Source: an uncultured Clostridia bacterium
GTDB lineage: Bacteria; Bacillota; Clostridia; Oscillospirales; Acutalibacteraceae
Direction: 5' to 3'
DNA: 64,000 nucleotides
Assembly (NCBI GenBank): GCA_944380875.1
Contig: CALWJA010000105.1
Span: 62,001 to 126,000 of the forward strand
The notes beneath the pieces were generated by a model that saw nothing but the letters and a program-made list of their open reading frames with translations, was not told the origin of the DNA and did no database searches. A program made the position numbers and the translations under genes. This document shows positions 34,001 to 42,968 of the stretch, piece after piece. Numbering within the stretch: the first letter of the stretch is position 1; each line of letters opens with the position of its first letter.

Positions 34001-36433
34001 TTATAAAACCGTATCCGGGTTCATATCGGCAAATACCGAAACAGAGGAAAAGCGTTTTTCAGCGGAAAATTCCCGCAAAAGCTCTCCCAAAAATTCCCGG
34101 AATAAAGATGTATTTCTGCATTTTACAATCAGTTTATATCTGTATTTATTATTTACCTTGGCTATAAAAGCCGGTGTCGGCTGCAAAACCCGGAGCGGAA
34201 TAGCTGCGTATTTTTCTTTCGCTTTTTCCCCAAAGCGCAGCAAAAACAACTGGCTTGCGTCCCGCACAATTTCCTCCCGTGTGCCTGAAAAACCCACCAC
34301 ACAAATATCAGAAAAAGGGGGATACAGCATCGCCTTGCGGATGAGAATTTCTCCCTCATAAAAGCTCTCATAATCCTGCTTTGCCGCCAACTTAAAAATT
34401 TCGTTCTCCGGGGTAAACGTCTGCACAATCGCTCTTCCTGCGTATCTGCCGCGGCCGGATCGGCCGACCACCTGTGTAAGCAGGCTAAAAGCTCTTTCGT
34501 AACTTCTGAAATCTTCACTATACAGAGTTTGATCTGCGGAAAGGACTCCCACTAGGGTTACATTTTCAAAATCCAATCCTTTGGCAACCATCTGTGTGCC
34601 GATAATCATATCATAGTTTCCCCGGGAAAACTCTTCCAGATTCTTTTCGTAAGCATCTTTTGTGAAAGATGTATCCGCATCCAGACGCAGAATCCTGGCC
34701 TCTGGAAACAAAGAAGTAAGCTGGTCTTCAGCCCTCTGGGTCCCGAAGCCGGCGTAATGCATTCTTTCTTCATGGCATTGGGGGCATTCCTTTTTAAATG
34801 GGACGGAATACCCGCAATAATGGCACATCAGCCTTCCATTGGCCGCGTGATATGTGAGAGATATGCTGCAATTGGGGCAGGAAGCCACATAGCCACAGGA
34901 ACGACAGCTTACAAAAGTATTATATCCTCTTCTGTTCAAAAGCAGAATCGATTGCTTTCCCTGTTCCAAATTTTCTTGCAGCGCCAGATACAACGGCCTG
35001 CTGATTACGGAATCGTTTCCTGCCTCCAGCTCCTCGTTCATATCAACCACGGAAACATCGGGCAGTTTTGCATTTCCATAGCGGTCCCCCAGTTTATTAT
35101 ATTGGTATCTGCCTTCCAGGGCATTGTAGTATGTCTCCAAAGAAGGTGTCGCCGAAGAAAGCAGCAACAGGCCTTTATGGTATGCACAGCGAAACTTTGC
35201 TACATCCCTGGCATGATACCGGGGGGAGGATTCGGATTTATACGTATACTCCTGCTCCTCATCCATCACAATAAGGCCTACGTCGCGGAACGGGGCAAAA
35301 ACAGCGGAACGGGTTCCCACCGCTATTATAGCTTCCCCGTTTTTTACCCGTTTCCATTCGTCCAAGCGCTCTCCCATGGATAATGCACTATGGAATACAG
35401 CTACTTTATGGCCGTAACGGCGATGAAAAATACCAATGGTCTGGGGGGTCAGGGCAATTTCAGGAACCATTACAATGACGCCGCGGCCTTCAGACGCTAC
35501 CTGTTCGATCAATTTCATAAAAACAGAGGTTTTTCCGCTTCCGGTTACACCGTAAAGAAGGGACACAGCCCCTCTTTTTTCTCGATAACAGGAAATTATA
35601 TTCTCATACGCCTGTTCCTGTTCCGGCGAAAGAGTCAAATTTTCCTCCACTTTTTCCGAAATATGCTCATAAGGGTTTCGGTATATTTCCGTATCAAAAC
35701 AGGAGATAACCCCTTTGCCAAGAAGATTTTGGATAACAGCAGGGGTTACTCCAACATAATAGCACACCTCTTTTAGAGAAGCCGCACCTGTCTCTTCCAG
35801 AAAATCCACAACCTTTTTCTGCTTCGGCGTAAGTTTTTCTTTCAGATCCGTTTCTGAAAGGCGAACCATTTTCTGGGTAGCATCCCCAATTTTACGGACA
35901 GCACTGCTGGACTTTTTCAAAATTCCCTGTTTGACAAGCTTTTCTAAAGAAACAGTCTCGGATTCCAGATTAACAGCCTTCAGCAGCTTTTCTTCCGCCA
36001 CGGGTTCTTTCTGTTCTGTAAGATAAGAAACTACCTGCAGCTCTTCCTTTGTCAGCTTATCATTCAGTGGCATATTGCCTATTTCATACAGAGAGTGTAT
36101 CTGATAGTTGATCCCGGAAGGCAAAAGAAGTTTTACAGCATCAAAAAGCGTGCAAAAATACCGCCCTTTTAACCATGAAACCAATGACAACATTTCTTCA
36201 GTAAGAAGCGGCGCTTGATCCAGCACCGCTTGTATTTCTTTTATAGATTCAACGGGTTCGGCATCCCTACACTCCAGAATCATCCCTGTACGCTTGCTGT
36301 TGGAATTTCCAAAGGGAACCAAAACTCTACAGCCAGGCTTAGCACAATCCAAGTATTTTTGAGGAACACAATAGTCAAACAACCGATCAAATCGATACAG
36401 CGTCTTTTCTACAGCTACTCTGGCAATCATCAT
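34001..36433 (-). CDS. priA: Primosomal replication-restart helicase PriA
   Basis: 810 residues that reload the replisome at stalled forks. An N-terminal DNA-binding half (IARVAVEKTLYRFDRLFDYC) precedes the helicase: Walker A GVTGSGKTSVFMKL, DEEQ box IVMDEEQEYTY, and QVVGRSGRGRYAGRAIVQTF. Eight zinc-binding cysteines lie in CRSCGYVASCPNC and CHYCG/CPQCHEE. The first of two ATGs at 36433 has CGGAG 7 nt upstream. It starts 4 bp after rpoZ. Confidence 0.97.
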   Translation of the reverse strand: MMIARVAVEKTLYRFDRLFDYCVPQKYLDCAKPGCRVLVPFGNSNSKRTGMILECRDAEPVESIKEIQAVLDQAPLLTEEMLSLVSWLKGRYFCTLFDAVKLLLPSGINYQIHSLYEIGNMPLNDKLTKEELQVVSYLTEQKEPVAEEKLLKAVNLESETVSLEKLVKQGILKKSSSAVRKIGDATQKMVRLSETDLKEKLTPKQKKVVDFLEETGAASLKEVCYYVGVTPAVIQNLLGKGVISCFDTEIYRNPYEHISEKVEENLTLSPEQEQAYENIISCYREKRGAVSLLYGVTGSGKTSVFMKLIEQVASEGRGVIVMVPEIALTPQTIGIFHRRYGHKVAVFHSALSMGERLDEWKRVKNGEAIIAVGTRSAVFAPFRDVGLIVMDEEQEYTYKSESSPRYHARDVAKFRCAYHKGLLLLSSATPSLETYYNALEGRYQYNKLGDRYGNAKLPDVSVVDMNEELEAGNDSVISRPLYLALQENLEQGKQSILLLNRRGYNTFVSCRSCGYVASCPNCSISLTYHAANGRLMCHYCGYSVPFKKECPQCHEERMHYAGFGTQRAEDQLTSLFPEARILRLDADTSFTKDAYEKNLEEFSRGNYDMIIGTQMVAKGLDFENVTLVGVLSADQTLYSEDFRSYERAFSLLTQVVGRSGRGRYAGRAIVQTFTPENEIFKLAAKQDYESFYEGEILIRKAMLYPPFSDICVVGFSGTREEIVRDASQLFLLRFGEKAKEKYAAIPLRVLQPTPAFIAKVNNKYRYKLIVKCRNTSLFREFLGELLREFSAEKRFSSVSVFADMNPDTVL

Positions 36434-36437
36434 GGCT

Positions 36438-36665
36438 TTACTCCGCTGCCGGTTCTTCTTCCTCATCCTCCGAAGCGTCTTCCGTAATGATATAGTCGTG
36501 TGTCATAAAATCATGGACAGACAGATCCACGGGTTTATCTACCAGGATTTCCCCGTTTTTCTCTGCCTCTTCGGCAATTTCACGGGCATGCTTGGCGATG
36601 GCTACCACCAAGGCATAGCGGCTCTGTTTCGGGTCTATAATCAAATCTGCGGAAGGTTTAAGCAT
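36438..36665 (-). CDS. rpoZ: RNA polymerase omega subunit
   Basis: 75 residues. [20 protein letters not shown] and VAIAKHAREIAEE match the conserved omega fold that helps assemble RNA polymerase; the tail is acidic (DASEDEEEEPAAE). The ATG at 36665 lies inside the end of gmk, an 8-bp overlap, with AAAGGA 8 nt upstream. The gmk-rpoZ order is conserved in Firmicutes. Confidence 0.95.
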   Translation of the reverse strand: MLKPSADLIIDPKQSRYALVVAIAKHAREIAEEAEKNGEILVDKPVDLSVHDFMTHDYIITEDASEDEEEEPAAE

Positions 36666-37269
36666 TTTTAAGCATCCTTTCAATCTGTTCTTTATTTCTT
36701 AGGCTTCTGCGCTTCTCTGCCCGGAGAATTGCGGCGATTTCATCAGCTGCTTCATCCAAGTCGTCATTTACAACAGCATAGCCATATTGATACACCTTTG
36801 CAATTTCCTCTTTAGCGGCTCCAAGGCGTTTTTGAATCGTTTCCTCATCTTCCGTTCCCCTACTGCGGAGACGTTTTTCCAAAACTTCTATAGAAGGGGG
36901 CAGCACAAATATACTGACACATTCCGGACGCTTTTGAAGCACCTGAGCGCCTCCCTGCACTTCAATCTCCAAAATTACATCCTTTCCTTCTGAAAGCCAG
37001 TTTTCTATAGGCTCACTGGGAGTGCCGTAATAATTGCCGCAGTATTCAGCATGCTCCAGCATCTTATCCTGCGAAAGAAGCTCTTGAAACCGCTCACGGC
37101 TCATAAAAAAATAATCCTTTCCATTCTCCTCACCGGAACGAGGAGAGCGGGTTGTAGCCGATACGGATAAGCGAATATTTGGATACCTTTCCAACAGCCT
37201 CTTCAGGAGTGTATCCTTTCCCACGCCGGAAGGACCGGAAAAAACAATTAACAGCCCCTTCTCATTCAT
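36658..37269 (-). CDS. gmk: Guanylate kinase
   Basis: 203 residues making GDP from GMP and [23 protein letters not shown] is the P-loop, [20 protein letters not shown] the GMP-binding segment, and [14 protein letters not shown] and [20 protein letters not shown] complete the family pattern. The ATG at 37269 overlaps the end of remA by 8 bp. The upstream extension of the frame reads through remA and is not used. Confidence 0.98.
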   Translation of the reverse strand: MNEKGLLIVFSGPSGVGKDTLLKRLLERYPNIRLSVSATTRSPRSGEENGKDYFFMSRERFQELLSQDKMLEHAEYCGNYYGTPSEPIENWLSEGKDVILEIEVQGGAQVLQKRPECVSIFVLPPSIEVLEKRLRSRGTEDEETIQKRLGAAKEEIAKVYQYGYAVVNDDLDEAADEIAAILRAEKRRSLRNKEQIERMLKNA

Positions 37270-37537
37270 CTTCTTCCAGCTCCTCCTCATCCAGATCATC
37301 ATCCCTGTCATTCAGTCTGTTGGCAACTGTCTCCGGCTGCACCGCAGAAAGGATTACATGGTCGCTGTCTGTAATTATTACAGCTCTAGTACGCCGGCCA
37401 TAGGTGGCGTCAATCAGCGCTCCTTTTTCTTTAGCATCCTGAATGATCCGCTTGATGGGGGCAGATTCAGGGCTCACTATAGCCACCAGCCTATTGGCAG
37501 AAACCATATTGCCAAAACCAATATTAATAAGTTTCAT
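37262..37537 (-). CDS. remA: RemA-family DNA-binding regulator (DUF370)
   Basis: 91 residues. [20 protein letters not shown] and [20 protein letters not shown], then [20 protein letters not shown], match RemA, which in Bacillus activates biofilm matrix and osmoprotection genes as a ring-shaped DNA-binding oligomer. The tail is strongly acidic. GGAGG precedes the ATG. The yicC-remA-gmk-rpoZ order is the classical one. Confidence 0.96.
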   Translation of the reverse strand: MKLINIGFGNMVSANRLVAIVSPESAPIKRIIQDAKEKGALIDATYGRRTRAVIITDSDHVILSAVQPETVANRLNDRDDDLDEEELEEDE

Positions 37538-37567
37538 TTTGTATCCTCCGAGAACAATGAGCCTATT

Positions 37568-38446
37568 TTACTCTATATTTTGAATCTGTTCGCGAATTTT
37601 TTCAATCTCCGCCTTGATATCCACCACCATATGGGCAATCTGCGAATCGGTTGCCTTCGAACCGATGGTATTTGCTTCCCGATTCATTTCCTGAACAAGG
37701 AAATCCAATTTCCGTCCTACAGCTTCGCCGGATGACACCATAGCTTTCATCTGATCAAAGTGGCTTCTAAGACGAACCGTTTCTTCCGCAATGGCAATTT
37801 TATCCGCAAAAATTGCAGCCTCCGTAAGAACCCGCTGCTCATCAATTTTAACGTCCCCCAGCATTTCCTGAAGTCTTGCCAAAAGCCGTTCACGATATTC
37901 CTTCAGAGTCTGCGGGGAACGCTCCTCAATTTTCTCTACAATAGCAAGAATGGATTTGGCTCTGGAAAGAATATCCTCTTCCAATTTCTTTCCTTCTGTT
38001 TCCCGCATAGTCATAAAGGAAGCATACGCTTGATCTAAAACCACTTTAACAGCATTCCACACTTTTTCTTCGTCTTCGGGAGCCTTATGGACGGAAAAAA
38101 CATCCGAATACCGGGAAAGTGTACTCACGGAAATGTCATCCTGTATATCGTATCTTGCAGCCAGTTCCTTAAGGGCTTTTACATACGCATCTGCCAAATC
38201 GTGATTGATTAACACCTGGACTTCTCCATCATCCAGAGTTTCCACGGATACATACACATCCACCTTGCCCCTGGCGATTTTAGTCTGCAGATAGCTTTTC
38301 AGCTTTTCATCCAAAAATCCATATCCCCGGCTGACACGTGAGGAAAACTCAAAATACCGATGATTTACGGATTTAATCTCAACAATAATATTTCGGCCGT
38401 CCACTACTTCAGTATAACGTCCAAACCCCGTCATACTTCGGACCAT
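37568..38446 (-). CDS. yicC: YicC/YloC family endoribonuclease
   Basis: 292 residues. It starts MVRSMTGFGRY, with VEIKSVNHRYFEFSSRV next and a C-terminal DUF1732 domain containing GRKLDFLVQEMNREANTIGS and the end EIEKIREQIQNIE. YicC-type proteins are reported to be RNA-cleaving enzymes acting on small RNAs. It is the first gene of the 14-gene minus-strand operon and has a strong promoter. Confidence 0.96.
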   Translation of the reverse strand: MVRSMTGFGRYTEVVDGRNIIVEIKSVNHRYFEFSSRVSRGYGFLDEKLKSYLQTKIARGKVDVYVSVETLDDGEVQVLINHDLADAYVKALKELAARYDIQDDISVSTLSRYSDVFSVHKAPEDEEKVWNAVKVVLDQAYASFMTMRETEGKKLEEDILSRAKSILAIVEKIEERSPQTLKEYRERLLARLQEMLGDVKIDEQRVLTEAAIFADKIAIAEETVRLRSHFDQMKAMVSSGEAVGRKLDFLVQEMNREANTIGSKATDSQIAHMVVDIKAEIEKIREQIQNIE

Positions 38447-38573
38447 ATTCCATCATCTCAATTCCTTTAAAATATTGACATTTTCCAAAAATAGGAAAGC
38501 AAAATCCTGCTTTTCTACTATGCAGGCAATACCCATGCATGTAACTGATAAAAGCCAATGTATATTCTTATTT

Positions 38574-38603
38574 ATTTTACCAGTTTTACAGCGGAATTGT
38601 CAA
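38574..38603 (-). promoter_or_regulatory. Promoter of the yicC-thiN operon
   Basis: On the minus strand TTGACA (38598-38603), an 18-bp spacer and TAAAAT (38574-38579) with an upstream TGG form a strong promoter about 120 bp before yicC. The leader contains a small GAAAAGCA/TGCTTTTC-type repeat. Confidence 0.85.
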
Positions 38604-38692
38604 TGTTTGGGCAGGAAAAGCGGTAAATTCAAAGAGCTGGAGTAACAAATCGGCTCTACATAAAAAGGTATGGGTATAGATGGTAAATTCTA

Positions 38693-39136
38693 TTACCTGC
38701 TTTGGCATTTTTGGCATGCTTCTTCAAACGACAGGGATTTTGTTTTGGCATCCAATTCCAAAGATGGAATCCAGTCGGAATTAGAACAGTCCCCAAACTT
38801 AATAGTATGAACTACAGCGTTTCCCCCCACACATTCAGTATGCGGCACTTGGGGAGTGGTTACGGCCCAGTCGCCCTCTTGTAAAAGAGTGAATTTCGTT
38901 TCCTTGCCTCGCAACTCAACAAAAACAACAGCTCCATGCTGCACAAGTACCAGTTCTTGTAAACTTGAATGGCTGTGGCCGTTTTCCCAAACTGGCGGGC
39001 CCGGATTTTCACAACGAATATAACCGCTGCCATCTCTTCCCATGAGCCGAAATCGTAATTCACCATTATCCATCCGCTCATGTTTTTGGGAAATCCCCCA
39101 TGCAGATAGTTCTGATTGGAATATTTGTTTAGGCAA
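38693..39136 (-). CDS. Cupin-fold protein
   Basis: 147 residues with one cupin domain: ENGHSHSSLQELVLVQHGAV supplies two His and a Glu metal ligands, and GDWAVTTPQVPHTECVGG the third His. The start is a TTG at 39136 with GGGAGG 8 nt before it. Enzyme or sugar-binding function cannot be told. It lies alone between the yicC operon promoter and the carboxyltransferase operon terminator. Function unknown. Confidence 0.8.
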   Translation of the reverse strand: MPKQIFQSELSAWGISQKHERMDNGELRFRLMGRDGSGYIRCENPGPPVWENGHSHSSLQELVLVQHGAVVFVELRGKETKFTLLQEGDWAVTTPQVPHTECVGGNAVVHTIKFGDCSNSDWIPSLELDAKTKSLSFEEACQKCQSR

Positions 39137-39202
39137 AATATATTCCTCCCATCATTAGAAGCCCCTATATACTTGTACTGTTTTTTTCGCAGCCCACGCA
39201 GA

Positions 39203-39241
39203 GAAAAAGAAACGGCACGGCCTCTAAGCCATACCGTTTCT
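39203..39241 (-). terminator. Terminator of the biotin carboxyltransferase operon
   Basis: AGAAACGG / CCGTTTCT (39208-39215 with 39234-39241), with further GGC/GCC pairing inside, is followed on the minus strand by TTTTT. Confidence 0.85.
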
Positions 39242-39261
39242 CTGTATACAATCAAAATGTT

Positions 39262-40662
39262 TTACACAGGATGAATTTCTTTCTCAGCATCTCCATGCTT
39301 TCCGTCGATGCCATACTTAGCATCCCGGCGCTTTTTGAAGAAGTCCAGAGCCACCTTCGGGAACTGGGCATAAGAGAGAACATCCTCTTCCTGCTCAATC
39401 CACTCCGCGCATTCCTTACGGAGATCTTCCAACTCAGGTTTGAGAAGATCCGCAGGACGGCAGGTAATAATTTCCGCACCACCGTTGATCTTCTTAGCAA
39501 ATGCAGGATCCACAGGCATAGGCGTGGTACCATATTTACCGGAAACAAGATCCTTAAATTCATTGGTGCACATCTTATATCGTTCACCGCTGATTACATT
39601 AAATACAGCCTGTGTACCAACAATCTGGGAGGTAGGCGTAACGAGAGGCGGATAACCGGAATCCTCGCGCACACGCGGTACTTCGCTCAAAACCTCTTCC
39701 AGCTTGTCTTCCTTGCCTGCCTGCTTCAGCTGGGAGAGCAGATTGCTCAGCATGCCGCCGGGAACCTGATATACCAGAGCCTTGGTATTGGTAGCCAGCA
39801 TACTCTGATCCAAAAGGCCGCTTTCCATATATTTCTTCCGCAGACCCATGAAATATTCACGGATCTCATTGAGAAGAACCAGATCCAGACCGGTATCATA
39901 TTCTGTGCCCTGAAGCGCAGCAACCATGGATTCCGTAGGCGCATGAGAAGTTCCCAATGCCAGAGGAGACATAGCCGTATCGATTCCATCCACGCCAGCC
40001 TCAATGCCCTTCATCAAGCACATGGAAGCCAGGCCGGAAGTGTAATGGGTATGGAGCTGAATCGGCAGATTAACAGCTTCTTTAAGGGCTTTAACCAGTT
40101 CATAGGTCTTATAAGGAGTCAGCAGAGCCGCCATATCCTTGATGCAGATAGAATCTGCGCCGGCATTTGCAATACGTTTCGCGTATTCCACATAATACTC
40201 GTTGGTAAATACGGGGCCTGTCGTATAGGAAATAGCAACCTGCGCATGGGCGCCTTCTTTTTTGGCTGCCTTAATAGCTACTTCCAAATTCTTGATATCA
40301 TTCAGAGCATCGAAAATACGAATAATATCAATACCGTTTGCTACAGACCGCTGCACAAAATATTCCAGAACATCATCAGCGTAATGACGATAGCCCAGCA
40401 TATTCTGCCCGCGGAAAAGCATCTGCAGCTTGGTGTTGGGGCAGTTTTTACGAATTGTGCGCAGACGATCCCAGGGATCTTCATTGAGGAAACGGAGGCA
40501 GGAATCAAATGTAGCGCCGCCCCAGCATTCCAGAGACGCAAATCCAACTTTATCCAATTTATCCAAAATCGGGAGCATATCCCCGATTGGCATTCTGGTG
40601 GCGATCAAAGACTGATGCGCATCACGCAGAACGGTTTCTGTAACCAGAATTTTCTTTGCCAT
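39262..40662 (-). CDS. Pyruvate/oxaloacetate carboxyltransferase subunit (transcarboxylase 5S-like)
   Basis: 466 residues of the HMGL-like carboxyltransferase family that moves CO2 between carboxybiotin and pyruvate/oxaloacetate. TVLRDAHQSLIATRMPIGDM, the barrel motif ECWGGATFDSCLRFLNEDPW, FRGQNMLGYRHYADDVLEYF, the Lys-containing ICIKDMAALLTPY and the metal pair in QLHTHYTSGLA are present. There is no fused biotin domain; that is the next gene upstream. With the two genes before it, this matches the 5S part of a soluble transcarboxylase. The alpha subunit of Na+-pumping oxaloacetate decarboxylase is the alternative, but no beta or gamma subunit is present. Confidence 0.9.
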   Translation of the reverse strand: MAKKILVTETVLRDAHQSLIATRMPIGDMLPILDKLDKVGFASLECWGGATFDSCLRFLNEDPWDRLRTIRKNCPNTKLQMLFRGQNMLGYRHYADDVLEYFVQRSVANGIDIIRIFDALNDIKNLEVAIKAAKKEGAHAQVAISYTTGPVFTNEYYVEYAKRIANAGADSICIKDMAALLTPYKTYELVKALKEAVNLPIQLHTHYTSGLASMCLMKGIEAGVDGIDTAMSPLALGTSHAPTESMVAALQGTEYDTGLDLVLLNEIREYFMGLRKKYMESGLLDQSMLATNTKALVYQVPGGMLSNLLSQLKQAGKEDKLEEVLSEVPRVREDSGYPPLVTPTSQIVGTQAVFNVISGERYKMCTNEFKDLVSGKYGTTPMPVDPAFAKKINGGAEIITCRPADLLKPELEDLRKECAEWIEQEEDVLSYAQFPKVALDFFKKRRDAKYGIDGKHGDAEKEIHPV

Positions 40663-40710
40663 TCTTTATTCTCTCCTTCAGCTATAATTTGGACGTTTAC
40701 CCAATCTCTA

Positions 40711-41094
40711 TTACTGGAGAGATACCAGAGGAGTACCGGATTCCACGCTGTCACCCTTGTTTACGTGTACAGCTGCAACTGTGGCATCATGGGGAGCCAT
40801 GATTTCGTTTTCCATCTTCATAGCTTCCAGAATTACCAGAACATCACCCTTCTTAACAGCCTGGCCGGCGGACACTACTGTATTCACGATTGTACCAGGC
40901 ATAGGAGAAGAAACTACTTCAGCGCCTGCAGCAGGAGCAGCAGCTTTGGGAGCCTCGGCCTTGGGAGCAGGAGCGGCAGCTTTGGGAGCAGCCGGTGCGG
41001 GAGCGGCAGGAGCAGCAGGAGCGGCGGCGCCGTTTGCTTCTTCTACCTGTACATCATATGCTACGCCGTTAACGGTAATTTTAAGATTTTTCAT
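40711..41094 (-). CDS. Biotin carrier subunit (1.3S-like)
   Basis: 127 residues. A short beta region (KNLKITVNGVAYDVQVEEA) is followed by an Ala/Pro/Lys-rich flexible linker (residues ~22-58) and a biotinyl domain with EAMKMEN, where Lys93 should carry biotin. The ATG at 41094 has GGAGG upstream; the frame is open nine codons further. It carries CO2 between the 12S-like and 5S-like subunits encoded on either side. Confidence 0.95.
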   Translation of the reverse strand: MKNLKITVNGVAYDVQVEEANGAAAPAAPAAPAPAAPKAAAPAPKAEAPKAAAPAAGAEVVSSPMPGTIVNTVVSAGQAVKKGDVLVILEAMKMENEIMAPHDATVAAVHVNKGDSVESGTPLVSLQ

Positions 41095-41121
41095 GGTCGT
41101 TATCCTCCTAATCGGTATCAA

Positions 41122-42477
41122 TTATAACTGAATGTTACTGTGCTTCTTGGGCAGATTGGAAACTCTCTTTGCAGAAAGCATAGCAAGATTTGCAATGATC
41201 TTGGATCTGGTTTCTTCAGAAGCAATCACATCTTCAATATACCCCTGGGCAGCAGCGGCAATAGGAGTAGCCTCCGTAGCCTTATATTCTTCAATCAACT
41301 TTGCGCGATCCCCATTGGGGTCATCGGAGCCCTTCAGATCGCCATTGTGCAAGAACAACGCAGCAGCTGCAGGAGCAATGGGAGATACCACAGCGTCCAC
41401 CCAAGCAATGGTGCAGTCTGCGTTGGCGCCGCGGCCAGAAAGAGCGATATAAACCGGGCCGTATGCACTGCCGGTAACAACCGTTACCTTAGCACAAGTA
41501 GCCTCAGCATATGCATTGCTCAATTTGACAGCTTCACGCAGGGAAGCAAATTCAGAAGCATCCACAAAGGAAACTACCGGAATGGAGAAAGCGTCGCAGA
41601 AACGGACAAACCGAGCCGCTTTGGAACAAGCGTCTGCATCCAGAACTCCAGTATATGCTGCCATACCTACTACCGCGCCGGAAATTGTAGAAATGCCTAC
41701 CTTTGCAGCAGAACCAAAAGCAGCGCCCAATTCGATGAATGCATCCGGATCGGAAACAAGCCCAATCACATCTGCAGCCGCAGTACCTGCAGGCACATCG
41801 CCCACAGAAGCGCCTTCAAATTCTACTACAGGCACACCGGAAAGATTATTGGAAGGCAGGACCGTCAACAGATCACGAACAGCTGCAACGGCTTCCTCTT
41901 CTGTATCCTTCAAAATGCTGCATACACCGGCAGCAACCGCTTCCTCAGCAGAAGCTCCTGCACCGCTGGTATTGATTGTCAGCTCCGCTTTTTTGCTCAT
42001 AACAAGAATATCGGCATTCGCAGCGATCATAGCAGAGGTACCAATGCAGGGACCAAGAACCAGAGAAATCTGCGGAACCACTCCGGAAAGCGCACTGCTG
42101 TTCTTCAGGATCTCTCCGTAAGCAGCCAGCATGTCCGCACCTTCCTTCAGGCGCCCGCCGATGGAATCATAAATTCCTACCACAGGAGCTCCTGTCTTAA
42201 CAGCCAGATCATACACTTTTTTGATCTTTGCAGCCTGGGCTTTGCTCATAGCACCGCCAGCTACATCGCTGTTCTGCGCAAACGCATATACCGGGCAATC
42301 GTCTACCAAACCGAAACCGGCCACAACTTCCGCCAACCCATCCTGGGATTTTGCAAGCCCGTCGATCTCATTAAATGTTCCTTCGTCGAATAATGCAGTA
42401 ATGCGCTTGTATCCAGCAGTATTTTTCGCTTCCTCGCGAATTTTCTGCAGGAGTTCCGCATTGCCAACGTTACTCAT
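41122..42477 (-). CDS. Short divergent carboxyltransferase (12S/MmdA-like)
   Basis: 451 residues of the acyl-CoA carboxyltransferase family (crotonase fold, two halves), about 60 shorter than the usual ~510. VVAGFGLVDDCPVYAFAQNS, GGAMSKAQAAKIKKVYDLAV and SGVVPQISLVLGPCIGTSAM are recognisable. The oxyanion segments are altered: DSIGGRLKEG where relatives have DSGGARIQEG, and SPIAPAAAALFLHNGD in place of the usual GPEGA-type turn. It is first in the operon. The expected role is CO2 transfer between methylmalonyl-CoA and biotin, but the divergence makes the substrate uncertain. Confidence 0.85.
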   Translation of the reverse strand: MSNVGNAELLQKIREEAKNTAGYKRITALFDEGTFNEIDGLAKSQDGLAEVVAGFGLVDDCPVYAFAQNSDVAGGAMSKAQAAKIKKVYDLAVKTGAPVVGIYDSIGGRLKEGADMLAAYGEILKNSSALSGVVPQISLVLGPCIGTSAMIAANADILVMSKKAELTINTSGAGASAEEAVAAGVCSILKDTEEEAVAAVRDLLTVLPSNNLSGVPVVEFEGASVGDVPAGTAAADVIGLVSDPDAFIELGAAFGSAAKVGISTISGAVVGMAAYTGVLDADACSKAARFVRFCDAFSIPVVSFVDASEFASLREAVKLSNAYAEATCAKVTVVTGSAYGPVYIALSGRGANADCTIAWVDAVVSPIAPAAAALFLHNGDLKGSDDPNGDRAKLIEEYKATEATPIAAAAQGYIEDVIASEETRSKIIANLAMLSAKRVSNLPKKHSNIQL

Positions 42478-42528
42478 GAAAATTCCTCCTTCTATGATCA
42501 GCTCGAATAAAATACAGCAATTAAAGTT

Positions 42529-42557
42529 ATTATACTATCTTCTCCGTGTATTGGCAA
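42529..42557 (-). promoter_or_regulatory. Promoter of the carboxyltransferase operon
   Basis: On the minus strand TTGCCA (42552-42557), a 17-bp spacer and TATAAT (42529-42534) lie about 50 bp before the carboxyltransferase start, whose ribosome site is AAGGAGGA. Confidence 0.85.
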
Positions 42558-42575
42558 GGTGTATTCCCAAAAACC

Positions 42576-42968
42576 TTACGATTCTTTACAAATTTTTACA
42601 ATGGCAGAGGTAGGCAGAACCATTCTTCCAGAATCATCCAAAGCAAAGCCCTCTCCACGGAAAAAATCCGCCCCCTCTTTCTGCTCGGATATAATCCGGT
42701 AGGCATATTGGTTAGCACCGTAAGACGCTGCGGCACGCAGAAGACTATCCGCCATAAAACGCTGCTCTGCCGTCAAAGCCGATAAATCAGCCCCTTCTAC
42801 AAAAAGCTTCAAAAGGAGAAGCTCCGAATTTTCAATAGTAACGGCCACGCCGCCCAACACGTCCTCTTTATCCTTCATTAATAGGAGTTCGCAGGCATCC
42901 TCACGAATGCCTGTCCCCTGGAGGTATTTGCTTTTATCCGGTTCCCCAACCGGGAGAATGGTTATCAT
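42576..42968 (-). CDS. Small uncharacterised GNAT-like protein
   Basis: 130 residues that I cannot assign. The pattern VLGGVAVTIENSELLLLKLF, then a helix MADSLLRAAASYGANQYAYR, then ADFFRGEGFALDDSGR resembles the strand-helix-strand core of GNAT acetyltransferases, but no clear acetyl-CoA loop (Q/RxxGxG/A) is visible. It overlaps the end of rluB by 4 bp and is the last gene of the scpA-rluB operon, so it is probably expressed with it. Acetyltransferase activity is not supported beyond the fold guess. Confidence 0.65.
   Translation of the reverse strand: MITILPVGEPDKSKYLQGTGIREDACELLLMKDKEDVLGGVAVTIENSELLLLKLFVEGADLSALTAEQRFMADSLLRAAASYGANQYAYRIISEQKEGADFFRGEGFALDDSGRMVLPTSAIVKICKES

Noticed and set aside
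38860..39255. A 131-codon minus-strand frame overlapping the cupin gene
   Set aside because: It overlaps the cupin frame, which has conserved metal motifs and a proper ribosome site; this frame has neither.
39271..41127. A 618-codon plus-strand open frame opposite the carboxyltransferase genes (and similar long antisense frames at 41140-42393, 11245-12201 and 49631-50992)
   Set aside because: All lie opposite well-supported genes and have no domain or ribosome site; they reflect codon use of the real genes.
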